This document shows positions 33,463-41,679 of a stretch of DNA of 50,114 bases, one piece after another; within the stretch, counting starts at the first letter, position 1, and each line of letters begins with the position of its first letter. Made by a program: the position numbers and the translations under genes. The DNA comes from Lachnospiraceae bacterium (GTDB taxonomy: Bacteria; Bacillota; Clostridia; Lachnospirales; Lachnospiraceae). The notes under the pieces were generated by a model. That model did no database searches. It was given only the letters and a program-made list of their open reading frames with translations, and was not told the DNA's origin. The stretch covers positions 1 to 50,114 of the forward strand of contig JAEEIV010000045.1 in the NCBI GenBank assembly GCA_016281555.1, in the 5' to 3' direction.

Positions 33463-34106
33463 AATATTATCTGGATGACGTCAATCTGGCGTCATACGGT
33501 GTCTTCGTGTCGGCGTCGAAGGGCCTTTTGTCGCGTCCGAAGGCGAAGGCGTCCGTGAAGGAAAATTGGACGGCGCATCACGGATCCATCCATGATCTTT
33601 CGGCCCGGTACGTCGAAGAAAGGACGATCGCGTTGGATTGTTTCATCAAGACATCCGGCGGCCCGTCCGGCTTCGCCGAAGCGATGAACACCTTCATGAA
33701 CGTCTTTTCCAAGTCCGGCACGATCCGCCTGAAAGTCGAAATCGACGTCAACAAGCCGCTTGTGTACGAAGTCTATCTGGACGATGCGATCGATCCGGAC
33801 AAGATTTGGCAATCAGCGCAAATGACCGGCACGTTCCGTCTGGTCCTGAAAGAACCGTCACCCGTCAAACGGGTCCTGAAATTCGTCGCATCCGGAAGCC
33901 GGACGGCGACGATCGGCCTGACGTCGAACAAGATCGTCACCGTGTATTGGGGCGACGGATCCGTCACGGACGACGTGTCCGGGACAAGTCAATCCCTTTC
34001 GCACCAATATTCGGCAAACGGGACGTATTTCATCATCGTCGCCGGCGTCATCGAAGAAATCGAATCGTTCACTACTAACGCGACCGTGATATGGCAGAAA
34101 CTATGA
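33447..34106 (+). CDS. Distal tail (Dit-like) protein, copy 2
   Basis: A 219-residue paralogue of the C-terminal half of the preceding protein. Shared features in order are YGVFV-xx-SKGL-SRPK, YVEERTIALDCFIKT, DPDKIW, PVKRVLKFV and VYWGDGSV. It lacks the LamG domain. The pair looks like a tandem duplication, with LamG gained or lost in one copy. It overlaps the tip protein gene by 16 bases (ATG 34091). Confidence 0.8.
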   Translation: MAQNIKYYLDDVNLASYGVFVSASKGLLSRPKAKASVKENWTAHHGSIHDLSARYVEERTIALDCFIKTSGGPSGFAEAMNTFMNVFSKSGTIRLKVEIDVNKPLVYEVYLDDAIDPDKIWQSAQMTGTFRLVLKEPSPVKRVLKFVASGSRTATIGLTSNKIVTVYWGDGSVTDDVSGTSQSLSHQYSANGTYFIIVAGVIEEIESFTTNATVIWQKL

Positions 34107-37100
34107 TCTTGAAGGTCCGTCACGCGGACGGGACCGAATCACTTCTGGAATCGCACGCCAACGGAACGGTCGTCACGTCGGCGAAGCAAGCCGTCAGCGA
34201 AAACAATCAGGACGTCTTGAAGATCGACATCCTTTCGGCGGTCCCGATCACCCTTTCGATCGGCGATTCGATCGATGTGTTCGGCCGCCGGTATTGGATC
34301 AACCAGAAAGTCCCGATGACGAAGGTCGGCGAAAACCAATACAAGTATTCCGCGACCTTCGAAGGCATTCAATATCAATTGGCCCGGTCGTCTTACGACG
34401 TCAATCTGGATCCGACGTTGACGAACGCGGATCTTCGGTCCGATTCCCTGACCGGCGATCTTCGCCGCTTCGTGTCGGTCCTGATCGTGTCGTCGCAGGA
34501 CGGCACGCCGGGATTGTTCGAAATGGGCGACGTCCCGGAATCGACCGAAACGAAGACCCTGACGTTCGGCGACGGCGACAATTGCCTTTCGATCGCGCAA
34601 CGGCTTTCGCAGGAATACAACCTTCCGTTGACCATCGAACCGAATCAGGCCGGGACGAAATACCTGATCAGTTACGGCAAGGAAGGGAACATCTTCGGCA
34701 CGCAATTCAAGTTCGGCGCCGGAAATGGCATCTATGAATTGAAGCGCGACAACGTGTCTTCCGCGAACATCGTCAACAAGTTGAAGGTGCGCGGCGGAAC
34801 GAAGAACATCACCAACAAATATCGTTGTCTGAACCTTCTTCTTCCGAACAAGAACCGGGCGCAATCATACATCGTCGATCAGGATTCGATCGATGCCTTC
34901 GGCGTCTGGAACGGCAAGAAGACGTTCCCGGACATCTATCCGCACCGGACCGGCACCGTGACGGCGATCGACGCGAACGACGTCCAGAACTTCGTCGATT
35001 CCGGCATGGACTTCGACCTGAACGAAGTGGATCAGGAAACCGGCGCGACGAAGTGGCTGATCGACGGCCTTGCCGCGAAAATCCATTTCAACACGGGCAA
35101 CCTTGCCGGATATGAATTCGACATCGTGTCTTACGATGCCGTCACGAAGACCTTCCGGATCAAGAAGTTCACCGACGAAGCCGGCCTTGTGATCCCTTCC
35201 GACGATCACGCCGCCTTCCAGATCGGCGCCGGCGACAAGTATGTGATCCTTGACATCAACATGCCTGATTCGTATATCAGCGCGGCCGAAGCGGAATTGC
35301 AGGATCGGGCGGAAGAATACCTTGCACAAAATTCGTCGCCGAAGGTGAAGTATTCCTTGACCCTTTCGGAATTCTTCATCAAGTCGGTCATGGACGCGAA
35401 CCCGAACCAGAACCTTTTCTGGATCGGCGACTTCATCCCGATCAAGGACGACGACATCGGCGTCGACAAGGCGATCAGGATCACCGGATTCACGCGCGAC
35501 CTGATGGATCTTTACAACTATCAGATCACGATCAGCGACATCGCCTTCACGGTGTCGATCCAGACGCGGATCATCGCGGACATGATCGAAAAGGACAAGA
35601 TCATCCAGATCAACCAACTGAACGATCCGGCACGCGCCCGTCGCAATTGGAAGGACGCGCAAGAACTGATCGGCATGGTCTTCGATCCAGACGGCTATTT
35701 CACCGACAAGATCCGGCCGGCATCCATCGAAACGATCGCCATGACGGTCGGCGCGAAGTCGATGCAATTCGGCCTTGTCGGCACCGTATTTCAACCGAAT
35801 TACGGCGGCAACGGGAACCGCGTCGTCGTGACCGGCGGCACGTTGGTCCATTACACGATCGACGATCAACAAGCCGTGTCGTGGACCATGCAGAACGGCG
35901 ACTTTACGATGCAATCCGATTCCGGCGTGTACTACATTTACGCGAAATGCAATCGGACGACCAATTCCGGTAACTTCGTCTTTTCGACGGATCCGATCAA
36001 GTGCGAATCCGATCCGAACTTTTATTATTTTTGGGTCGGTGTACTGCATTCGAAGGACGCGAACACCGGCACGCGTGCCATTTCGCTTTCATACGGCTTC
36101 ACGCAGATCAACGGCCGTTACATCACGACCGGCCGGATCCAATCCGCCGACGGCAACAATTACATCGATCTGGACGAAAACAAGATCCGGTTCGGCAACC
36201 AATCGTGTTATATCGATTGGAACGTCACGCAGAACGGTCAGTTTTCCTTGCGGAACGTCAAGGTCGTGTCAGGATCCGGCGACGCGTGGGACATTCCCGT
36301 CTATCGCGGCGCATGGTCTTCGACGGCGACGTACTATTCCGGCGACGAAGTGGACTACACGTCCGGCGGAAAGACGATCACATACCGGTACATCAACCAG
36401 ACCGCGACGTCCGGCCATCTTCCGACGGAAACGGCCTATTGGAAGCCGGTCGCAACCGGCAAGGACGGTGCCGACGGTCAGGCCGGCGCATCCGGACAAT
36501 CGTCCTTCAAGGCATTCGCATTCAAGCGGACCAATTCGTCTTCCGTGTCGGCGCCAACCGGCGGATCGTATGCATCACCGACGCCGACAACGACGGGTTG
36601 GTCTGACGGCGTGCCTTCCGGCGACGCGCAACTTTGGATGACGACCAGAATCTTCACAAGTGACGGTGCGTCACCGCAAGAATCGTCATGGTCAACACCG
36701 CGACCCGTCACCGATACGGCGGACATTGACTTTGAATATTCGGCCGTTGCGACCAATCCCGGAAACCCGACGGACAACCCGTCGAATTGGCATGACGCCG
36801 CGACTTCTTCGGACATCTGGATGGCCGTGCGGAAATGTAAGAACGGGACGTGGGAATCATGGGAAATCAACAAGATCAAAGGCGAAAAAGGTCAGGACGG
36901 AACGAATGGCACCAACGGCACGAACGGAACGGACGGTCAGTCTTCCTTCAAGTCGACGGTCTTCCGCCGCGTGAACGCCGCATCGGTGTCCGCGCCGACG
37001 GGTGGATCCTTCGCGTCGCCGGTCCCGACGACATCAGGATGGTCCGACGGGATCCCGTCAGGTGACGCCCAATTGTGGATGTCGACGCGCATCTTCACAA

Positions 37101-39139
37101 GCGATGGCCAATCGCCGCAACAATCCGCGTGGACGACGCCGCGCCCGTTGACTGACACGGCCGACATCGATTTCGAATATTCCGCCGTCGAATCGAATCC
37201 CGGAACGCCGACTTCAAGTCCGAACAATTGGCACAACACGGCAACGTCGTCCGACATCTGGATGGCGGTCCGCAAATGCAAGAATGGCGAATGGGGATCG
37301 TGGGACGTGACGAAGATCAAGGGTGAAAAGGGCGATCCCGGCACCAACGGCACGAACGGAACCAATGGATCCGATGGCGCTTCCATTCAGGTTCAGTTTT
37401 CCGCCGACACGGTGAATTGGCATTCGTCCTTCACGACCGGCGACCTTTACATGCGTGAACGCGTCGGATCCGGATCATGGTCTTCCGCGATCAGGATCGT
37501 CGGCGAAAAGGGTAATCCCGGCCAAAACGGACAAGATGGTCAAGACGGTCAGGATGGCGCCGATGGACCTTACAAGTCCTTCGTCTTCAAGCCGGCTACG
37601 ACGAAGCCGTCGAAGCCGACCGGGACGAATCCGATCCCTTCCGGATGGTACGACGCGCCGCCGAACTTCGCCGATCACACGCCGACGTTCACGGGCAATT
37701 GGACCGTGACCGGGAAAAGGATCGTGTCCAACGCGATCGATCATTCCGAATCGACGTGGGAAAAGATCCAGATCACGACGTCGCAAGCGAACACCGTCGT
37801 TGCGTTGAAGATCACCGCATCGTCGGAACCGAATTACGATAAGGGTTACATTTGCGGCCTTGACGCCGATCAGTCGACGACGAACTATCTGGCCCGTGTT
37901 TCCGGAGTGGAAACAAGCACGGTTTTCGTCGTCGTCCCGACGGCCGGCACACACTTCTTTTGGGTGGGTTACGTCAAGGATTCTTCGCGAGTCGGGAACA
38001 ACGACAACATGACCGTCACCGTCCTTGACGTGGAAGACATCACGGTCAAGGTCTGGATGTCGTGCGCCCTTGTGACGGACGGCGTTGCCGGCACATGGTC
38101 CGACCCGATCGCGATCAACGGCGTCGACGGCGTGTCGCCTTCATCGCCATTCCGGGGTGATTACGATTCGCAAACGACGTACTACGGCAATGCTACGCGA
38201 ACGGATATTGTGAAATATAACAATACCTATTACCGTGCAAACCCGAACGCACCAACGGCATCGTTTTCCGGCCATGCGCCGACGGATGAAGCCTATTGGC
38301 AACAATTCGGCGCGTCTTACGAAAACCTTGCGACCGGATTCTTCTTCGCGCAACAAGCCGTGATCGACAACGCGGTCGTCCGAATCCTTCGAACGGCTGA
38401 TTCCGGGAAACGTATCGTGATCCAGAACAACGAAATGTCGATGTACGACGCAAGCGGCGTCCAGAAACTGAACATCAAGGGCGACAATATTAGTGTTGGA
38501 TCACCGACGACATCCTATCCGACGAACGGCGGCGGATTCAGCAAGTATTACGACACGCAAGGCGGAAGCGGTCAGGATCAGGCATCGGTCGATATATGCA
38601 CGTTCACCGTCCCTTCGGGCGGATCGAACGTCCAGATTCCGGCGTTGTCTTTCGAAACAAGAACATATCAACAATATTATGGCGGTTCGATCGACAATTT
38701 CACGATCCAGATCACTTTGACGAAGAATTCGTCGGCCGTTGCAACACTATTGAATTCAAGCGGATCAAGCGACCAGACGTGGACGACGCAAGCGCAAACG
38801 TTGTCATTGTCGGCCGGAACATACAAGATCAACGTCGCGGTTTCTTATGAATGGTCCGTTGACAACGAACCGCCATATTGGAACACGGTTGATTTCTCCG
38901 GTTACGACAAAACGACCGGGAACGTTGTCGTCGCATCAAACACGGTTCAGTCGATCAACATCGGCGCCAACGGAATCGCGATCCATCTTGGAAATAGTTT
39001 TTCCGCCGTGTTCGCGTTGGATTCCGGCACGCCGACGATGCTTCTGCAAGGTCTGAATTCAAGCAACCAGACCGTCGGCCTTCGGATCACGTCGTCAGGC
39101 GTCCAGATCAATCGCGGATCCGGGTGGACATCGTTATAA
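34091..39139 (+). CDS. Large tail tip / receptor-contact protein with collagen-like repeats
   Basis: A 1682-residue protein. The first 550 residues resemble siphovirus tail-associated (Tal/gp44-type) hub proteins (GDSIDVFGRRYWINQK; FEGIQYQLARSSYDV). Residues about 600-730 are beta-rich. Two tandem 147-residue modules (from residue 804) each end in collagen-like Gly-x-y runs (GEKGQDGTNG; GEKGDPGTNG), and a third Gly-x-y run follows (GQDGQDGADG). The C terminus is beta-rich and lacks the chaperone motif I would expect of a cleaved tail spike. It probably forms the central tip and trimeric fibre. Confidence 0.8.
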   Translation: MAETMILKVRHADGTESLLESHANGTVVTSAKQAVSENNQDVLKIDILSAVPITLSIGDSIDVFGRRYWINQKVPMTKVGENQYKYSATFEGIQYQLARSSYDVNLDPTLTNADLRSDSLTGDLRRFVSVLIVSSQDGTPGLFEMGDVPESTETKTLTFGDGDNCLSIAQRLSQEYNLPLTIEPNQAGTKYLISYGKEGNIFGTQFKFGAGNGIYELKRDNVSSANIVNKLKVRGGTKNITNKYRCLNLLLPNKNRAQSYIVDQDSIDAFGVWNGKKTFPDIYPHRTGTVTAIDANDVQNFVDSGMDFDLNEVDQETGATKWLIDGLAAKIHFNTGNLAGYEFDIVSYDAVTKTFRIKKFTDEAGLVIPSDDHAAFQIGAGDKYVILDINMPDSYISAAEAELQDRAEEYLAQNSSPKVKYSLTLSEFFIKSVMDANPNQNLFWIGDFIPIKDDDIGVDKAIRITGFTRDLMDLYNYQITISDIAFTVSIQTRIIADMIEKDKIIQINQLNDPARARRNWKDAQELIGMVFDPDGYFTDKIRPASIETIAMTVGAKSMQFGLVGTVFQPNYGGNGNRVVVTGGTLVHYTIDDQQAVSWTMQNGDFTMQSDSGVYYIYAKCNRTTNSGNFVFSTDPIKCESDPNFYYFWVGVLHSKDANTGTRAISLSYGFTQINGRYITTGRIQSADGNNYIDLDENKIRFGNQSCYIDWNVTQNGQFSLRNVKVVSGSGDAWDIPVYRGAWSSTATYYSGDEVDYTSGGKTITYRYINQTATSGHLPTETAYWKPVATGKDGADGQAGASGQSSFKAFAFKRTNSSSVSAPTGGSYASPTPTTTGWSDGVPSGDAQLWMTTRIFTSDGASPQESSWSTPRPVTDTADIDFEYSAVATNPGNPTDNPSNWHDAATSSDIWMAVRKCKNGTWESWEINKIKGEKGQDGTNGTNGTNGTDGQSSFKSTVFRRVNAASVSAPTGGSFASPVPTTSGWSDGIPSGDAQLWMSTRIFTSDGQSPQQSAWTTPRPLTDTADIDFEYSAVESNPGTPTSSPNNWHNTATSSDIWMAVRKCKNGEWGSWDVTKIKGEKGDPGTNGTNGTNGSDGASIQVQFSADTVNWHSSFTTGDLYMRERVGSGSWSSAIRIVGEKGNPGQNGQDGQDGQDGADGPYKSFVFKPATTKPSKPTGTNPIPSGWYDAPPNFADHTPTFTGNWTVTGKRIVSNAIDHSESTWEKIQITTSQANTVVALKITASSEPNYDKGYICGLDADQSTTNYLARVSGVETSTVFVVVPTAGTHFFWVGYVKDSSRVGNNDNMTVTVLDVEDITVKVWMSCALVTDGVAGTWSDPIAINGVDGVSPSSPFRGDYDSQTTYYGNATRTDIVKYNNTYYRANPNAPTASFSGHAPTDEAYWQQFGASYENLATGFFFAQQAVIDNAVVRILRTADSGKRIVIQNNEMSMYDASGVQKLNIKGDNISVGSPTTSYPTNGGGFSKYYDTQGGSGQDQASVDICTFTVPSGGSNVQIPALSFETRTYQQYYGGSIDNFTIQITLTKNSSAVATLLNSSGSSDQTWTTQAQTLSLSAGTYKINVAVSYEWSVDNEPPYWNTVDFSGYDKTTGNVVVASNTVQSINIGANGIAIHLGNSFSAVFALDSGTPTMLLQGLNSSNQTVGLRITSSGVQINRGSGWTSL
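36500..37381 (+). repeat. Tandem 441-bp repeat inside the tail tip gene
   Basis: Copy 1 is 36500-36940 and copy 2 is 36941-37381, each 147 codons in frame. Shared markers in order are SVSAPTGGS, GWSDG-PSGDAQLWM, RIFTSDG, DTADIDFEYSAV, SSDIWMAVRKCKNG and KIKGEKG, then Gly-x-y triplets. Divergence is mostly at third positions and in linkers, so the duplication is old but kept. Confidence 0.9.
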
Positions 39140-39151
39140 CAATGAACGGCA

Positions 39152-39589
39152 ATGATCAAGATTACTGATTACGCGGAAATCGGCGGCGATCTGGAAGTGT
39201 TCGCCTTCGCCGCCGACCGCCTGAACATCGATGGCGTCGATGTCGTCGTGATCCACAACGAAAAGATCCTGAACAAGTTCGATTCGGAAAAGTGGCACGT
39301 CAACGCGATCATGCACAAGACGCCGATCCCGAACACATACGAACTGATCATCCGGGAACGGCCGGAAGATCCGCTTCAACTGATCCTTTGTCACGAAGCG
39401 ATCCATCTTTCGCAGTTCGTCCGGGGCGACCTGACGTTGGACATGGAACGGAAGATCTTCACATGGAAAGGTCAGACGTTCCCGTCCGATTACGACTACC
39501 AATGGCGGCCGTGGGAACGCGAAGCCTTCAACGGTCAAGGCGCGATCTTGCGTGCATATCGACGTTCGAAGCGGCCCAAATGCAGATGA
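39152..39589 (+). CDS. Small putative zinc metallopeptidase (HEAIH)
   Basis: A 145-residue protein with LCHEAIHLSQF, an HExxH zinc motif near residue 81-85, and a later PWEREAF segment whose Glu could be the third ligand. It follows the tip gene and precedes the variable-protein cluster, so a role in tail maturation or cell-wall entry is possible. It has no signal peptide. The start is at 39152, after a 12-base gap. Confidence 0.65.
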   Translation: MIKITDYAEIGGDLEVFAFAADRLNIDGVDVVVIHNEKILNKFDSEKWHVNAIMHKTPIPNTYELIIRERPEDPLQLILCHEAIHLSQFVRGDLTLDMERKIFTWKGQTFPSDYDYQWRPWEREAFNGQGAILRAYRRSKRPKCR

Positions 39590-39634
39590 TGGCGGCGCGT
39601 CCGGGTCGCCGGGATCCGGGCGCACGCCCTTCCG

Positions 39635-39659
39635 AAGCCGTGCCGGGAAAACGGCTTTT
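39635..39659 (+). terminator. Possible terminator before operator D
   Basis: AAGCCGT (39635-39641) pairs with ACGGCTT (39651-39657) over a 9-base loop and is followed by TT then C. The T-run is short, so strength is uncertain. It lies between the metallopeptidase gene and a new promoter. Confidence 0.45.
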
Positions 39660-39690
39660 CCGGAAAAGGGTTGAACAACGGTTGAATCCC

Positions 39691-39723
39691 GTATCAAAGT
39701 GATACCTTTTTTCGGTATCTTTG
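39691..39723 (+). promoter_or_regulatory. Operator D and -7 box upstream of the variable-protein/DGR unit
   Basis: GTATCA-AAG-TGATAC (39691-39705) lies 10 bases upstream of TATCTTTG (39716-39723), the same spacing as operator B. The expected -33 position is inside the palindrome. It would control the 92-aa gene, the variable tail protein and possibly the template repeat and reverse transcriptase. Confidence 0.7.
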
Positions 39724-39748
39724 TACACACTAAAATTTTTGTTCAAGC

Positions 39749-40027
39749 ATGGAAACAAGATCTGGCGAAATGGTGTCGCCGCAAGTTGCAAAATTTGGCG
39801 ACATCGACATCAGCGAACTTGCAACCAACAACTTCAAGTTGCCTGATGGGAATTCTTTCGTGATCAAGAACGAAGGATCCGCGATCGTGACGTTGGAAGT
39901 CATTCCGGCGGCATCGGAAACCGGCGAATTCGTGTCTTGCGCCTTCGACGTGGGTTGGAATCCCGAACTGATCCGGGAAATCAAGGCCGCGTCCCTTTCC
40001 AACGTTCACATCAAATGGGGGTATTAG
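39749..40027 (+). CDS. Small tail-associated protein upstream of the variable protein (92 aa)
   Basis: A 92-residue beta-rich protein (FGDIDISELATNNFKLPDGN; GSAIVTLEVIPAASETGEFV). It ends one base before ATG 40029 and so is co-expressed with the DGR target. It could be an attachment or capping subunit for the variable protein. I do not recognise a characterised family. Confidence 0.65.
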   Translation: METRSGEMVSPQVAKFGDIDISELATNNFKLPDGNSFVIKNEGSAIVTLEVIPAASETGEFVSCAFDVGWNPELIREIKAASLSNVHIKWGY

Positions 40028-40028
40028 T

Positions 40029-41327
40029 ATGGGAATCTTGATTGGTGTCGGTCAGAACCGGCCGACGTTCCCGTATGATTACTTCTACGGGGTTGAATTC
40101 GACACTTCCGTGTCGGCGCCCGGTTGCACCCGGATCGGCCGCGCGGAACTGCATGTGTCGCTTCCGATTCAGTCCATGATGCGGCGTTGCCTTGTCAGCG
40201 ACGCCGGCGTTGTGACACACTATCTGGATCCGTCCGATTCGACGAAGTACGCGACCGGCGGCGACGCCGACCTTTCCGGCGCGTCTGGTCAGGTCATGGT
40301 CGAAGTCCCGGATCATTACGTCAAGTTCGAAGCCGAAGGCACCAAACGGCGCGTCATGATGTCGGCGCACAATCTTCCGGGATTCGTCAAGATCCCGAAG
40401 TATTACGTCAGCGCATACGAAGCCGCGATGAAACGTTCGACGTCGCAACTTTGTTCCGTCGTCAACACGACCGATGACTTCCGGGGCGGAAACAACACTT
40501 CCGCATGGGATGACACATATCGCGATCTTCGCGGTATGCCGGTGACGTCGAAGTCCCTGACGGACTTCCGGACCGCCGCACGCGTCGGCCGCGATTCCAA
40601 GTGGAATTGCAACACCTACGCCGTACAACGCGACCTTTATTGGCTTTTCGTCGTGGAATATGCGACCCTGAATTCGCAAGCCGCACACACGGCCGAACTG
40701 ACCGAAGAAGGCTATCACAAGGGCGGTTTGGGTGCCGGCGTGTCCGGCATGCCGGATTGGGGAAATTATAATTCTTACAATCCAAGCATCCCTTGCGGCG
40801 CAACGAATTCACTTGGAAACAACACCGGTGTTGTCACATACAATGTGTATGCATCCGATGGTACGACCGTATATTACGCCGCACCGGTTCCGTCTTATCG
40901 CGGCGTCGAAAATCCTTTCGGTCACATCTGGAAGTGGACGGACGGCATCCTTGCCGACATCGAAGCCGGCGACGACGGAAAGTCGAAAGTTTACCTTTGC
41001 GACGATCCGGACAAATACGCGTCGACCATCACCGAAGACTATCACGACGCCGGGATCGAACTTCCGCGTGCGTCTGGATGGATGAAGGAAGCCGCATTCG
41101 GCGTCAATGGCGACATCCTTCCGACCGTGAACGGCGGAAGCGCTTCGACGTACTTTTGCGATTACTTCTATACGTCCCTTCCGTCGTCCGGTTCCGCAAC
41201 AAGGGGCCTTTTGTTCGGCGGTAGTTCGAATTATGGGACGTGTGGCGGTTTCGTGTGCGCGTATTCGTATAATTCGCCGTCGACTGCGTATGCGCATATC
41301 GGTTCTCGGCTTTGCTTTATTCCGTAG
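40029..41327 (+). CDS. DGR variable protein 1 (FGE/C-type-lectin-like tail receptor-binding protein)
   Basis: A 432-residue protein with the order of DGR-diversified tail proteins: an N-terminal module (YFYGVEFDTSVSAPGCTRIG), then a formylglycine-generating-enzyme/C-type-lectin-like domain (FVKIPKYYVSAYEAAM; DTYRDLRGMPVTSKSLTDFR; NPFGHIWKWTDGI; PRASGWMKEAAFG) that ends GSRLCFIP. The variable repeat covers residues 392-429 and forms the ligand-binding face in known relatives. Variable sites coincide with template AAT codons. It probably binds a host surface receptor and lets the phage switch tropism. Confidence 0.9.
   Translation: MGILIGVGQNRPTFPYDYFYGVEFDTSVSAPGCTRIGRAELHVSLPIQSMMRRCLVSDAGVVTHYLDPSDSTKYATGGDADLSGASGQVMVEVPDHYVKFEAEGTKRRVMMSAHNLPGFVKIPKYYVSAYEAAMKRSTSQLCSVVNTTDDFRGGNNTSAWDDTYRDLRGMPVTSKSLTDFRTAARVGRDSKWNCNTYAVQRDLYWLFVVEYATLNSQAAHTAELTEEGYHKGGLGAGVSGMPDWGNYNSYNPSIPCGATNSLGNNTGVVTYNVYASDGTTVYYAAPVPSYRGVENPFGHIWKWTDGILADIEAGDDGKSKVYLCDDPDKYASTITEDYHDAGIELPRASGWMKEAAFGVNGDILPTVNGGSASTYFCDYFYTSLPSSGSATRGLLFGGSSNYGTCGGFVCAYSYNSPSTAYAHIGSRLCFIP
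41203..41315 (+). repeat. DGR variable repeat VR1
   Basis: 113 bp aligned without gaps to the template. There are 15 differences, all at template adenines: repeat positions 15, 22, 30, 39, 40, 43, 55, 60, 66, 82, 87, 93, 106, 109 and 110. It ends 12 bases before the end of the gene, counting the stop codon. Confidence 0.95.
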
Positions 41328-41346
41328 ATCGATGGGCGCGGACCGG

Positions 41347-41362
41347 ACGTCCGTCAGGACGT
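41347..41362 (+). other. Hairpin downstream of VR1
   Basis: ACGTCC (41347-41352), loop GTCA, GGACGT (41357-41362) lies 31 bases after VR1. Known DGRs often have a short hairpin or cruciform just after the variable repeat that promotes homing. I see no equivalent after VR2. Confidence 0.6.
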
Positions 41363-41416
41363 AATTCGAACGTTTTCCAGAAGCAAGTGAAATGATGAAA
41401 AGGGTTGTCGGCCATC

Positions 41417-41529
41417 GGGGCCTTTTGTTCAGCGGTAATTCGAATAATGGGACGAATGACGGTTTCGTGTACGCGAATTCGAATAATTCGCCGTCGAATG
41501 CGAATGCGAATATCGGTTCTCAGCAATGC
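41417..41529 (+). ncRNA. DGR template repeat (part of the template RNA)
   Basis: 113 bp with 28 adenines, ten of them pairs in AAT codons read in the VR frame. First- and second-base changes of AAT cannot give a stop codon. It starts 101 bases after VR1 ends and stops 150 bases before the reverse transcriptase gene. The 3' end CAGCAATGC is the IMH*-type variant. The template RNA probably runs from near the variable-protein stop into the RT gene, with ends not visible. Confidence 0.92.
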
Positions 41530-41679
41530 CGTTTTGCTATATGGCCGGGACCTTGCCAACGGCCTGATCAGTCAGGCACGCACCGCGACTTGTCGCGGCA
41601 TGGCAAAAGATCAAGATCGATTGAACGTGTTTGGTAGGATCCGCAAGGATGTCGAAGAACACCATTAGAACAAGCAATC

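Noticed and set aside
41392-41637. Open frame of 81 codons running through the DGR template repeat
   Set aside because: It exists because the template keeps the reading frame of the variable repeats. Outside the repeat the sequence has no coding character. The overlapping frame 41405-41668 was rejected for the same reason.
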